From the NCBI RefSeq assembly GCF_003606365.2, contig NZ_CP031933.2, forward strand, positions 1,674,001 to 1,738,000: a stretch of 64,000 nt of DNA, in the 5' to 3' direction. This document shows, piece after piece, positions 1-8,943 of this stretch; positions within the stretch are counted from its first letter, which is position 1, and every line of letters begins with the position of its first letter. The notes beneath the pieces are model-generated. The model ran no database searches. It worked only from the letters and a program-made list of their open reading frames with translations, and was not told the origin of the DNA. The stretch is from Companilactobacillus zhachilii. Lineage in GTDB: Bacteria; Bacillota; Bacilli; Lactobacillales; Lactobacillaceae. The translations under genes and the position numbers were made by a program.

Positions 1-83
1 ATGTCTGATAACGTTATTTTTCAATTTTCTCATTTTAAAAATTAATCAATTCCCCATCGCTTAATCATCAAACTAAAAAATGA

Positions 84-1112
84 TTAAAAGTTTAATGCAA
101 AACTTGGTTCTTTAACCGCGATACTTGGAACTGAATCAGCATCACCATATGACATATTAACGAATCGATTCTTGCTATCACTTATCTTAATCCATTCGTT
201 ATTCGATACTTGACCCCAGTAAACATTATTACTATTAACAACGACTTGACTTACCTTCCATGATGAACCGTTCTGTAACGACCTAGTTAAGGTATTTGAA
301 GACGTGTCATAAACTTTTTGATTGCCTAATAAAGTTACAGTTATAGAATTATTAACCGGTGTGTATGCTCTTTTAATCCATTGATTAGTGGCAACACGGT
401 AATATCTAACATTATTGATAACTTTAACTTGATCGGCTTTCCATGATGAACCAACTGGTAAAGTTCTGCCAGTTACTACACCACTGTCGTTAACCACCGC
501 TGTTTCAGCATTACCAACTGTTACGGTCATATCAACCTTGGCAGTTTCTACGTTGGAACCAGTATTATTATCATTAGACTTTACGATAATAGCTAAAATA
601 TATTCATTAGTTGCAACTTGATAATAATTATTACCTTGAATCGTTACGAGCTTACCTAATTGCCATGACGAACCTGCGGGAAGAATTACTCCATTAGATT
701 GTCCATTAATATCGACAACTTTAACATTATAGCCTAATGTGCCAACAACTTTTTGTTGTGTATTAGTAGCTGTACTGCTACCTGTTGAAGTAGTATTTGA
801 GCTATTGTTATTAATCTTCATTACAACAGCATCGGCATATGCATTTGTGCCCACTTGATAATAGGTATTTCCCTTAATAGTTACCAACTCGCCAAGTCTC
901 CATGACGATCCGGCTGGTAATATTCTTCCGGTAAAATCTCCATTAGCATCAACTAATTTAACGTCATAACCCAAAGTACCGATTTTGGGCGTCGTGGCAG
1001 CCTTAACTGCGATAGGTTCCTCTACATGAGCGACAGAATCAATTGAATTTAAAATTGAAGGTGCCATTAAAATTGCTAATGAAGTTGCTAATACGATTCT
1101 TTTTTTATTCAT
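84..1112 (-). CDS. Secreted SLAP-repeat cell-surface protein
   Basis: The 342-residue product has a Sec signal peptide (basic MNKKR start, hydrophobic residues 6-23) and four degenerate repeats of about 55 residues at roughly 45-100, 123-180, 196-252 and 258-312. Each repeat carries a GSSW core followed by a V-x-N-x-x-Y-Y-x-V-like strand and an aromatic end. This resembles the SLAP (S-layer protein A C-terminal) domain that binds lactobacillar cell-wall polymers. Ser/Thr/Asn-rich linkers separate the repeats. No catalytic domain or LPXTG motif is present, so non-covalent wall attachment is inferred. It lies just downstream of, and in line with, a two-component system that may control it. The specific role is unknown. 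Confidence 0.75.
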   Translation of the reverse strand: MNKKRIVLATSLAILMAPSILNSIDSVAHVEEPIAVKAATTPKIGTLGYDVKLVDANGDFTGRILPAGSSWRLGELVTIKGNTYYQVGTNAYADAVVMKINNNSSNTTSTGSSTATNTQQKVVGTLGYNVKVVDINGQSNGVILPAGSSWQLGKLVTIQGNNYYQVATNEYILAIIVKSNDNNTGSNVETAKVDMTVTVGNAETAVVNDSGVVTGRTLPVGSSWKADQVKVINNVRYYRVATNQWIKRAYTPVNNSITVTLLGNQKVYDTSSNTLTRSLQNGSSWKVSQVVVNSNNVYWGQVSNNEWIKISDSKNRFVNMSYGDADSVPSIAVKEPSFALNF

Positions 1113-1177
1113 AATTTTTTCATCCCTTGAAATAAAAATTTTCTAATATGACAGTGTTATTTATATAAACTCTACTA

Positions 1178-1924
1178 TTACTGTTTATCACCATATAACA
1201 TCTTAATCAAAGTTCGACAGGCCATTACAGAACTCAATAATTTTTCACCATTAATCATCGTAATTTCTCTAGTATGACGGTCAATCGTTTTAATATTTTT
1301 TGTGTTCACCACAAAAGATTTGTAACAACGGAAAAAGGCTGCGTTCTCAGCTTCAATCTCTCTTATTGTACTGTAAAACTCGAACTGTCCATTCATCAAG
1401 TGAACTATCACTTTGTGTGGGACGGTTGAACTCTCAAAAAATAAAATATCAGCCACCTTAATAGAGCGAACGTGATCGGCTGTTTTGATTTGATAAAAAT
1501 CTTCATTGTGAGATTCTTTTTGCTTGAACTGTTCAACCGCGAGATTCATTGCCTTAATAACCCGATTTTGAATTTCATCTGGAAAATCTTTTAAAACAAA
1601 ATCGAGCGCCTCAACTTGATATTTGAAAGTTAAAAAGACAAGTTCCGCATGTGTGGTGATGAAAACTATTTTGCTAGTTAAATCACGTTTACGGATTTTA
1701 GAAGCTAATTCAATGCCATTGATATCAGTTTTTAAATCGATATCCAAAAAGTAAAGACTGTTATTAACTTCGTTATTTTTCAAATACTCTAAAATTTCAT
1801 GCGGACTTTGACTTGCTACTTGAATCTTCATTTCCAAATCTTCAATCAAAATATAATTATTAATATAATTAACTATTTCATTCAATTGTTTAGCGTCATC
1901 TTCACAGACATAAACATCAATCAT
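1178..1924 (-). CDS. LytTR-family response regulator (AgrA/BlpR-like)
   Basis: The 248-residue protein has an N-terminal receiver domain (residues 1-125; acidic pocket in VCEDD, phospho-acceptor Asp in FLDIDL near residue 61, conserved Lys near 112) and a C-terminal LytTR DNA-binding domain (about 145-240, with FFESS and FFRCYKSFVVN motifs). Such regulators bind paired direct repeats upstream of bacteriocin, autoinducer or surface-protein genes. Its start overlaps the end of the histidine kinase gene by 8 nt, so the two are translationally coupled. No agrB or agrD homologue is visible next to it. Confidence 0.88.
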   Translation of the reverse strand: MIDVYVCEDDAKQLNEIVNYINNYILIEDLEMKIQVASQSPHEILEYLKNNEVNNSLYFLDIDLKTDINGIELASKIRKRDLTSKIVFITTHAELVFLTFKYQVEALDFVLKDFPDEIQNRVIKAMNLAVEQFKQKESHNEDFYQIKTADHVRSIKVADILFFESSTVPHKVIVHLMNGQFEFYSTIREIEAENAAFFRCYKSFVVNTKNIKTIDRHTREITMINGEKLLSSVMACRTLIKMLYGDKQ

Positions 1925-3203
1925 TCTGTACCTCCCCGATTTTAATATTCAACTTTTGTAAGAAGTAACCGTTCAACTTCATCGTTTCTAAAGTAACGTT
2001 TTGATTTCGATCGATTATTTCCGTTAGATTTGCTAAACCCATTCCGCGATTATTTCCTTTAGTCGAATATCCTGGAGTCTTCATTTTCCAAACGGGTGGT
2101 GTTTCTTCTGTGATAGAATTCTGCACAATTATCATGATTGAACTTTCATCTTTCATTATTCCTGTCAGAATATCGCCATGGCTTTGTTTTTCGGTATCTT
2201 CAATCGCATTATCCAAAATAATCCCCAATGCTAACGCTAAATCCAACGAATCAACATAAAAATCATTTATCGGACTTCTAGCTTCAAAAGTTACTTCGAT
2301 TCCTGCCATTTGAGCTGAATATAATTTATTAAAGATAATACTTTTTAATTCTTTATTTCCAACTCGGCTAATATCTTCCAATTTGTACTTTTCAGAATTC
2401 AACTTGGAAGATATCGGTTTAATCGAGTTGTCATAATATTGCTTTAACCCGTCAATATCATCCGTCTTAATGTATTCGTCCAATGACAATAAAGTATTTT
2501 GATAATCATGTCGAAACTTTCTCAACTCATTGTAGTGTTTTTCCATTTCTTTGATATAGCGATTATCATTTTTAATACGTTGCTTTTGGCTACGTAATTC
2601 GTAATCCCTTTTCGTCTGTTGAACACGTTCGTAAGATATTACGAAAAAAATAATAACTATCAAAATCAATAAAATTAAATTATAGACAATATTATTCAAA
2701 TGATTATCTTGTCGTATTTCCGTAAAGAAAATCAATAGACAAAATATAATAGATGTCACCATCGCCATAACAGATTCAAGCTTCGTAAATTTAATATCGA
2801 CATAACTCTGTCTATTTCTCACATACCTAACAAATAAACTTAAAGATAGGGCAAAAATGATCTCTAAAATAATCAAAACAATTAGATATAATTGTCCTAG
2901 TTTAAAGGAATCTACAATTATATCCGAAAAATGATCAAGCATAATGCCAGCCAAATATGACATAGTTACTGCAATCACTGAGGTTTCAAGATTACGTATA
3001 TCTAGATACAAATAGATACAAGTTATCGAAACAAATATTGTCATTGCCAACAGTTGACTAAAATTACTCAGATACCCAATCAGATATGCTCCTGCAATCG
3101 AAAAAACTATATCCTTAATTTGAATCTTTTCACGACCTAAAGCAATCTTTGCATTCAAAACTATCATTAACTGCTGAACAAACAACATACTAAGCATTAG
3201 CAA
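1917..3203 (-). CDS. AgrC/ComD-like sensor histidine kinase
   Basis: The 428-residue protein has six or seven predicted membrane segments over residues 1-190 and a cytoplasmic HPK10-type kinase core. The phospho-acceptor His is in FRHDYQN near residue 233, followed by a GHKL ATPase domain with the N-box LDNAIED and a G-box GMGLANL. The family senses peptide pheromones. The start could be TTG at 3203, whose spacing from GAGG (7 nt) is good, or ATG at 3197, which lies 13 nt from it; I prefer TTG. It pairs with the downstream LytTR regulator. The activating peptide is not obvious in the window. Confidence 0.85.
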   Translation of the reverse strand: MLMLSMLFVQQLMIVLNAKIALGREKIQIKDIVFSIAGAYLIGYLSNFSQLLAMTIFVSITCIYLYLDIRNLETSVIAVTMSYLAGIMLDHFSDIIVDSFKLGQLYLIVLIILEIIFALSLSLFVRYVRNRQSYVDIKFTKLESVMAMVTSIIFCLLIFFTEIRQDNHLNNIVYNLILLILIVIIFFVISYERVQQTKRDYELRSQKQRIKNDNRYIKEMEKHYNELRKFRHDYQNTLLSLDEYIKTDDIDGLKQYYDNSIKPISSKLNSEKYKLEDISRVGNKELKSIIFNKLYSAQMAGIEVTFEARSPINDFYVDSLDLALALGIILDNAIEDTEKQSHGDILTGIMKDESSIMIIVQNSITEETPPVWKMKTPGYSTKGNNRGMGLANLTEIIDRNQNVTLETMKLNGYFLQKLNIKIGEVQND

Positions 3204-3672
3204 TAAATATCCTCTAATTATCTGATTTTAATTCTAATAGAATTATATCAAATAGTGCTCCAGTAATATGAAGTTGTCAAAATTCACTCATTTATTATCT
3301 TAAACTGATATTTATATTTCAAAATTATTCTATGTATTAACACACTTCCATTTCAAAACAAATGAATATATTGATTATCGATAATAATTTCATTTTTACA
3401 AGTTTAGTTTGCATTCCTCCCCAGGTATTATTCAAAACTATACAGATATGAAAATACTCTATCGATTTCATCAATAGTTCTAATAATATCGTATGAAAGT
3501 ACCTGCAATCGATATTTATCTTAAACTACCTTTTTGCGTTCAAAATCTATTTAAATTACATTAACCATTTGATAATGACATCAAAATTTTTTACTTTTAT
3601 TCCGATACTCCAGTTATCAACGATACAATAATATCCAAAATTATTTACCATTAATTAAAGAATAAATAATAA
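3204..3672. other. AT-rich non-coding stretch upstream of the kinase
   Basis: About 470 bp are without a convincing gene. On the minus strand a strong Shine-Dalgarno-like GGGGAGGA lies immediately before a 25-codon ORF (3337-3414), but the spacing to its ATG is almost zero. The promoter of the two-component operon should lie here; I could not fix -35 and -10 boxes with confidence. Confidence 0.4.
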
Positions 3673-3825
3673 ACTAGCCGGAAAGAACAAGAAATTTGGG
3701 TCGCTGTGAAGGTAGCTTTGGCACTTTAGTACCTACACCACGGGACAACTTTTGAAACTTTCGATTTATACAAGGCTCCATCCAGTCCCATTAGCGACCA
3801 AAATGTCTTGCTCTTGTTGGCGGAA
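3673..3825 (+). repeat. Branched intergenic element, copy 1 (degenerate)
   Basis: Forward copy of the 180-bp family, running from ACTAGCCGG to the TTGGCGGAA end. The closing stem (AAGAACAAGAAATTTGGGTC against GACCAAAATGTCTTGCTCTT) has several mismatches, and hairpins B and C are eroded (only TTTTGAAACTTTCG remains of B). It looks like an old, decaying copy. The flank ATTTAACTAGCAC after it is shared with the copies at 51471 and 52815. Confidence 0.8.
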
Positions 3826-3880
3826 TATTTAACTAGCACTACGCGTAAAAGCCAGTTTATTAAAAAAGATATAAACTACT

Positions 3881-5248
3881 CTAAACTGATGATTTTTTAA
3901 GTTTGAACGAAAAAATTATCCCTAAAATAGAAATAAGACCAGCACTTAACATTACTGCTCGAAAACCATTGGTAAACAATGCTAAACTACCCATTCCACC
4001 AAATTGATAAAAGATAATCACTGAAATAGTCGTTCCTACTGCTCCACCTAATAAACGAAATACGTTATAAATTCCTGAGGCCTTACCGATTTCTGTTTTA
4101 GCAACTGCCCCTAAAACAACTTTTTGCAGAGCTGGTCCAGCCATTGACAAACCAACTCCAGCAATCGCTAACGGAATAATCAACTCTACATATGAACTAC
4201 GATTATTCACTAATATCATAATCAAAATATAGCCAAGGCCTTGAAAGATCAGTCCCCATGTTGCAATCAATTTTTCTCCATATTTATCAACTGCGGTACC
4301 TGCAAACGGAGCCACTAATACCAAAGTCCCTGTCCAAGGTAATAGCTCTAAACCGGCAGTTAATGAATCGGCTCCTCCAACTACTTGTAAAAACTGTGGT
4401 AAGAAGAAAACTACCCCATACATTGACCCATACAGTAAAAAGGTCGCAATGTTTCCACCTGTAAAAGTTACTGATTTAAAATATTTCAGCGGAATCATTG
4501 GCTTAGTTTCCGACTTTTGACGTAATACGAACCAAACACCCGCTAATAAGCCTAAAACACCGACTCCAAGCGGCAATACACTTGATTTAATATCTGTTAT
4601 GGCGGACAAAGCCCAGATAATGCTACTTGATGCGACTATAACTAACAGTGAATCAAGTAAACCCACCTTATCGCTATTACCAATACTCTCTGGCAACATC
4701 TTAACTGATAAAAGGATTACCATGATTCCTATTGGAACATTAATCCAAAATATCCATTGCCATGTCAATTTGGCTACGATCAATCCGCCTAAGGATGGTC
4801 CGACAATAAGTGCTAAACCACCGATACCACTCCAAATTCCTAAGGCTTTACCTCGTTTAGAAATTGGTAAAGCATTCGTCAAAATTGCCATCGACATTGG
4901 CGTCATCACTGATGCTCCGATTCCTTCAATAACACGGGCAAACACTAGAAATGTAATGTCAGTTGATAAGGCACAGAGAACTGAACCAATCGTAAAAATA
5001 AGTATTCCTAAGTTATAAACTTTTCGACGACCAAATCTCTCACCAAAAGAAACCCCAACTAAAAGAACGGCTGCAATCGTAATATTGTAGGCATTCATCG
5101 CCCACTGCAAAGTTGAAACGGAAATATGAAAATCAGTGCGAATTGCAGTCGATGCTGTAGTCACAATCATTGAGTCCATCATCGACATGAAAAATCCTAA
5201 TGACGTTAAAACTAAAATCCAACTTGAGTTAATTTGTCTCTTTATCAT
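3881..5248 (-). CDS. DHA2-type MFS drug-efflux transporter
   Basis: The 455-residue membrane protein is of the EmrB/QacA (DHA2) type. Its N-terminus has the MMDSMIVTTA motif in TM1, then the GERFGRRKVYN loop (MFS motif A) and the GPSLGGLI motif C that marks antiporters. About 14 transmembrane segments are predicted. Proton-driven export of lipophilic drugs or cations is inferred from the family; the substrate is unknown. It lies downstream of its own ArsR-type regulator and is paralogous to the broken MFS gene next door. No clear terminator follows; a degenerate intergenic element lies just downstream. Confidence 0.87.
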   Translation of the reverse strand: MIKRQINSSWILVLTSLGFFMSMMDSMIVTTASTAIRTDFHISVSTLQWAMNAYNITIAAVLLVGVSFGERFGRRKVYNLGILIFTIGSVLCALSTDITFLVFARVIEGIGASVMTPMSMAILTNALPISKRGKALGIWSGIGGLALIVGPSLGGLIVAKLTWQWIFWINVPIGIMVILLSVKMLPESIGNSDKVGLLDSLLVIVASSSIIWALSAITDIKSSVLPLGVGVLGLLAGVWFVLRQKSETKPMIPLKYFKSVTFTGGNIATFLLYGSMYGVVFFLPQFLQVVGGADSLTAGLELLPWTGTLVLVAPFAGTAVDKYGEKLIATWGLIFQGLGYILIMILVNNRSSYVELIIPLAIAGVGLSMAGPALQKVVLGAVAKTEIGKASGIYNVFRLLGGAVGTTISVIIFYQFGGMGSLALFTNGFRAVMLSAGLISILGIIFSFKLKKSSV

Positions 5249-5349
5249 TTCTCTTCCCCAGTCTTAAATTTCGTTCCAAAATAGTTCAAAACATTTTGAA
5301 CTATTTAAAATTAACATGGGGCAAAATCTCTAGCAAGTAAAAAAAGCCA

Positions 5350-5377
5350 AACAAAAAGAGTGGAAATATCCACTCTT
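5350..5377 (-). terminator. Terminator-like hairpin touching the ArsR stop codon
   Basis: On the minus strand the palindrome AGAGTGGATATTTCCACTCT (5357-5376) is followed by TTTTTG. The stem begins at the last base of the ArsR stop codon. Since the MFS gene lies upstream of it in coordinates (downstream in transcription), the two cassette genes may be partly uncoupled. Confidence 0.65.
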
Positions 5378-5657
5378 AAATATTTTTATAAAAATTAGTA
5401 ACATACTTATCAAACGTTGACTGATTGAGACTGACATATTTTTCGCGAGCTTCTTTGTGAGCATTTATCAAGCCAGCTGCTTGTAAGAGCTTAAAGTGAT
5501 ATGATCCAGAGGTTTTACTAATATCAATTGCCCTACCAACTTCACCACAAGAAACTTCGTGATCGGTTTGCTTTAGATATTGAATTATCTCCAAACGCAC
5601 GGGGTCCGCCAAGGCTTTAAATACTGCTATTTGTTGTGTCTTATTAATATTCTTCAT
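5376..5657 (-). CDS. ArsR-family winged-helix repressor
   Basis: The 93-residue protein has the ArsR fold: ALADPVRLEIIQYL near residues 14-29, a CGEVGRAI stretch, the recognition helix SKTSGSYHFKLLQAAG at about 48-63, and a wing followed by VSLNQ. It is transcribed towards the MFS gene at 3881-5248 and probably represses it in response to a small ligand. One cysteine is seen (CGEV) but no typical metal-binding CxC pair, so a metal sensor is not supported. A close paralogue lies at 7287-7577. Confidence 0.85.
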   Translation of the reverse strand: MKNINKTQQIAVFKALADPVRLEIIQYLKQTDHEVSCGEVGRAIDISKTSGSYHFKLLQAAGLINAHKEAREKYVSLNQSTFDKYVTNFYKNI

Positions 5658-5770
5658 ATTGCTTATAATACTAAACCTCTATCATATTATTCAAGTATTC
5701 CTAAACCTATTTCTTTTCAAAAAATAATTCAAATTTGCTTTTAAGAATCTTTTTATAAAAAATATTAATA

Positions 5771-7221
5771 CTACTTTATTGACAACATTTTTTGTTTATC
5801 CTTTAAATTCAAAATTATTATTATAATAAAAATAATCAAAACAGTTCCAAAGACATTATGGAATGAATTAAGCAGTACTTTATGAATAGCCACCGAATCC
5901 TCGATTTTTATAGAACTATTTGTCGAAATAGCCATGTTCAAATGCGCCAAACTTAAACCAGGATACAGTTTAAGATTATGATTAACAGTCAAATTAAAAA
6001 TCAATCCTAAAATACCTGTCATAAGTGTCTGCCCTAAAGTAATTCCTAAAGTAACCATTGATGAAGCCATCCCGACATTCTTTTCGTCTACCAATGCTTG
6101 GGCCAACATAGTGTTCATCGTAATAACAATTCCCAAACCAGCACCTGTTATTCCGGCGATGATGTAAAACCAAACTACTGGCACTTTAAAACTGCTTAAT
6201 ACAAGAATTAAATAAAATAATCCTTGTATCGTTGCAACGGTAATAGTGATATATTTGGGAACATATTTACTAATTAACACTCCCGTAAAAAATGAAGTTA
6301 TTAACCACATAATAGGACTAGGCGTAATAGCTAGCCCAGCAACTGATGCCGGAAGTTGGTATATTGCCTGAATCCACATTGGAAAATAAATCTGAAAGCC
6401 AATTTGAATGCCACTCATCAATAAAGCAGTTGTGACTTGAATCGTAAAAGTAGTTGACCTAAACATCTGTAGCGGGATTAATGGATCCAATGACTTTTTT
6501 CAATATGAATAAATAAAAACAATGAAATAACAAATATAAGTAATCCGCTAACAATTATCACTACATTTGGTCGATTGATTCCTAATAGCTGTAAACTAAC
6601 TAAGGCTGAAAACAACATAATTGTTAACAAAGTTATGCCTAAATAATCAATTTTCAATAAATCATTCTTAACAAAGCTTTCTGTAAACTTAAATAAAATC
6701 AATAAGAAAACAATAATTCCTAATGGTACATTTATAAAAAATACCCAATGCCAATTCAATTTATCCACTATGAAACCACCTAACAATGGTCCTGATAAAG
6801 CAGAAACACCCCAAGCTGTATTATTCAATGCCATAATTTTAGAACGTTCTTGAAAACTGAACATATCAGCAATTATGGTAAAAGTAATCGGCCGTACAGC
6901 TCCGGCACCAATTCCTTGTATAGCTCGAAAAATAATTAATGAGTACATGTTAGTCGCAAAACCACATAAAAATGATCCTAAAGTGAACAAAAACACTCCT
7001 ATTAAGAAAACCGGCTTACGACCTATATTGTCACTTAGTTTTCCATAAATTGGCGTTGAAATTGCAGTCGTTAACAAATAAATAGCAAAAACCCAACTTT
7101 GAATTGATAATCCATTCAGACTACTAACAATAGCTGGTAAGGCAGTCGTCACCACCGTAGTTTCGACTGATGTCATAAATGTAGCTATGAAAATAGATAT
7201 TAATAATATCCTTCTGTGCAT
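5771..7221 (-). pseudogene. DHA2-type MFS transporter, split by a one-base deletion
   Basis: Two overlapping frames (6478-7221 and 5771-6490) together encode a full MFS exporter of about 483 residues. The N-terminal part has TM1 MTSVETTVVTTA, motif A GKLSDNIGRKP and motif C GPLLGGFI; the second part begins LDPLIPLQMF and supplies the last TM segments. The minus-strand frame reads IEKSHWIH-stop, whereas adding one A in the six-A run at 6495-6500 gives IEKKSLDPLIP and continues in the second frame. It is therefore a homopolymer contraction: a real pseudogene, a phase-variable tract, or a sequencing error. It follows its own ArsR gene. Confidence 0.85.
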
Positions 7222-7286
7222 ATTCTACATCTCCAAATAGTTTCATTAGTTGTATAACTATCGAAGTACGAACTAATAAAAAGATC

Positions 7287-7577
7287 CTATAAAGAATCTA
7301 AAAATCCTGGTAAATATTTCTTAAATGTTTGTCGATTAATGGATAAAAATTTGGTTTGAGCTTCCCTTCTTGTATTAGTTAGACCTATCTCACGAAGTGC
7401 TTTAGCATGATATGATACTGTTGACAGACTAAGGCTCAACAATTCACTCATTTCACTGCAAGACATTTCTTTGTCAGTTTCATTTAAAATCCGAATCATT
7501 TTCAAGCGATTTGGTTCTGAAAGTACCTTAAATATTTCTGAAAGGATTTTATCTTTGTTCTGTTCTTCGATAATCAT
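7287..7577 (-). CDS. ArsR-family winged-helix repressor, second copy
   Basis: Starting at the ATG at 7577 the product is 96 residues, matching its 93-residue paralogue. A longer frame to a GTG at 7634 exists, but it would add a non-conserved tail; an AGGAG lies 13 nt before the chosen ATG. The core reads LSEPNRLKMIRIL, a CSEMSELL stretch, then the recognition helix SLSTVSYHAKALREIG and LSINRQTF. It probably represses the broken MFS gene that follows. The two ArsR-MFS cassettes look like a tandem duplication that has diverged. Confidence 0.83.
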   Translation of the reverse strand: MIIEEQNKDKILSEIFKVLSEPNRLKMIRILNETDKEMSCSEMSELLSLSLSTVSYHAKALREIGLTNTRREAQTKFLSINRQTFKKYLPGFLDSL

Positions 7578-7682
7578 AAAAGTATAGTAACTCCTATTTG
7601 TTAATTTTTCCATACTAATTCTTAAAATATACACAACGTTTTTATTATATATATCATTATTAATTTTATACTATCACTAATC

Positions 7683-7717
7683 AAAAAACATTTAACTGAA
7701 TCAACTAAATGTTTTTA
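7683..7717 (-). terminator. Rho-independent terminator
   Basis: AAAAACATTTA and TAAATGTTTTTT arms enclose an 11-nt loop, with T runs on both sides, so it can act in both directions. On the minus strand it directly follows the small ORF at 7721-7879, which suggests that the region is transcribed. Confidence 0.7.
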
Positions 7718-7720
7718 CTA

Positions 7721-7879
7721 CTAATGTTCTTTACGACGTTCTTGTCTTCTATCATAGTGACTGTTCTCTTTTCTTTGTGCCACAATATTTGTTGATATTT
7801 TTTGAGGATATTTAACTGAAGCTCGATACCAAACCATCCCTCGTTGTATCAACAATGTCACGCCTAAATATAATAGCAA
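7721..7879 (-). CDS. Small basic-tailed membrane protein, or gene remnant
   Basis: A 52-codon frame from a TTG at 7879 gives LLLYLGVTLLIQRGMVWYRA followed by a hydrophilic tail rich in Arg, Lys and Glu ending RRQERRKEH. It ends 4 nt before a terminator. Just upstream (7880-7983), in another frame, a stretch reads KKCLFCTEKIEPETGK, which looks like half of a zinc ribbon, with no proper start codon. The whole 7721-7983 stretch may be one decayed gene. I do not recognise the family. Confidence 0.35.
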   Translation of the reverse strand: MLLYLGVTLLIQRGMVWYRASVKYPQKISTNIVAQRKENSHYDRRQERRKEH

Positions 7880-7983
7880 CTTTCATTTTTAAATTTCTAC
7901 AAAAAAAGACAATCAACTTCATCATGAAATTAACCGTCTTTCCCGTCTCTGGTTCAATTTTTTCTGTGCAAAATAGACACTTT

Positions 7984-8436
7984 TTATTTATGAATATACA
8001 TTCTTGTTATATCAGTGTCATCGTCCGCTTGAACCATACACAAAAATTTCCAGCCATATTTTCCATAAAAATTCGTATGATCTGTAATCAAATAGATGGG
8101 AGTAATTCCCTTTAATTTCATATCTTTTACAACAATATCGAGTAATTGTCCTGCAATTCCTTGATTACGATATCCTTGCTCGGTATATAATGCACATACG
8201 TTTGGAGCCAAATCTTTCCTGTTATGAAAATCATTTTCGATTACGCCCAGGCCACCTACAATATGCATATTATCCAAACAAAGATACCAACCGTACTCTG
8301 TTTTATGATTAAGATAAGATTCTATACATTCAAGGTAAGCCTCTTGTGGAACTTTCCATTTGTCATGAAACCACTCAGCTGCTATTTCTTTTAATTCTGG
8401 CACTTGTCTCAAAGTGACATATTTATATTCATTCAT
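7984..8436 (-). CDS. GNAT-family N-acetyltransferase
   Basis: The 150-residue protein has the GNAT acetyl-CoA motif GYRNQGIAGQLL near residues 90-101, preceded by the beta-strand NVCALYTE and followed by ITDHTNFYGKYGWKF, the usual C-terminal motif. Transfer of an acetyl group to an amine is inferred; the substrate is unknown. The start is supported by GAGGAAATGCTGAT just upstream. It belongs to a small accessory patch with a deaminase-like and a GrpB-like gene. Confidence 0.85.
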   Translation of the reverse strand: MNEYKYVTLRQVPELKEIAAEWFHDKWKVPQEAYLECIESYLNHKTEYGWYLCLDNMHIVGGLGVIENDFHNRKDLAPNVCALYTEQGYRNQGIAGQLLDIVVKDMKLKGITPIYLITDHTNFYGKYGWKFLCMVQADDDTDITRMYIHK

Positions 8437-8488
8437 ATCAGCATTTCCTCAATCTTAATTTTTTCTTATTAATGAAATGGCTGTTTTC

Positions 8489-8914
8489 TTATATCCACCA
8501 ACTAGTAGTGATATCTCCTAATTTGACAATTTTCTTATTTTCATAATCCAACATAATCTCAATAGATTGATAATTCTCCGGCATCAGCTGCACCATAAAT
8601 TCTCTACAGGCGCCACAAGGTGGGATAACTTTTCCTTTACCACCAATGGCTATAACTCGACAAATATCTTTCTCACCATTTGTAATCATATTGGCAATAG
8701 CACTTCTTTCCGCACACATCCCCAAAGAACATGCTGTGTCAATACAGACGCCGACATAAATATTTCCCTTATTCGTAAGAACTGCTGCACAAACACCTCC
8801 TGCTTCAATCAAAGAAGATATTTCTCTTTCATATTGGACATTTCGTGCAACAAGATACATTTTATCCCATGTTCCATCAAATTGTGAGAGGGCTAATTTT
8901 TCTATTTTTTGCAC
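8489..8914 (-). CDS. Cytidine-deaminase-like zinc hydrolase
   Basis: The 141-residue product has the zinc motifs of the cytidine deaminase superfamily: CAERSA with the catalytic Glu near residue 68 and PCGAC near 99-103. The overall pattern (FDGTWDKMYLVA, EAGGVCAAVLT, ending WWI) fits the Cdd/blasticidin-S-deaminase-like group. Deamination of a nucleoside or related base is inferred. The first 12 residues (MQKIEKLALSQF) look like the C-terminus of a GrpB protein, and the frame is continuous upstream with a GrpB-like tail. The true start is therefore uncertain; GTG at 8914 is the formal one. Confidence 0.8.
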   Translation of the reverse strand: MQKIEKLALSQFDGTWDKMYLVARNVQYEREISSLIEAGGVCAAVLTNKGNIYVGVCIDTACSLGMCAERSAIANMITNGEKDICRVIAIGGKGKVIPPCGACREFMVQLMPENYQSIEIMLDYENKKIVKLGDITTSWWI

Positions 8915-8943
8915 AAAATTATCTTTTCCATCACAATATCCAT

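Noticed and set aside
4599..5018. 139-codon plus-strand frame inside the MFS gene
   Set aside because: It is antisense to a clear transporter gene and has no supporting start signal.
6478..6510. Programmed ribosomal frameshift in the MFS gene
   Set aside because: The A run is short, there is no stimulatory hairpin or internal Shine-Dalgarno, and MFS pumps are not known to use one. Plain deletion is simpler.
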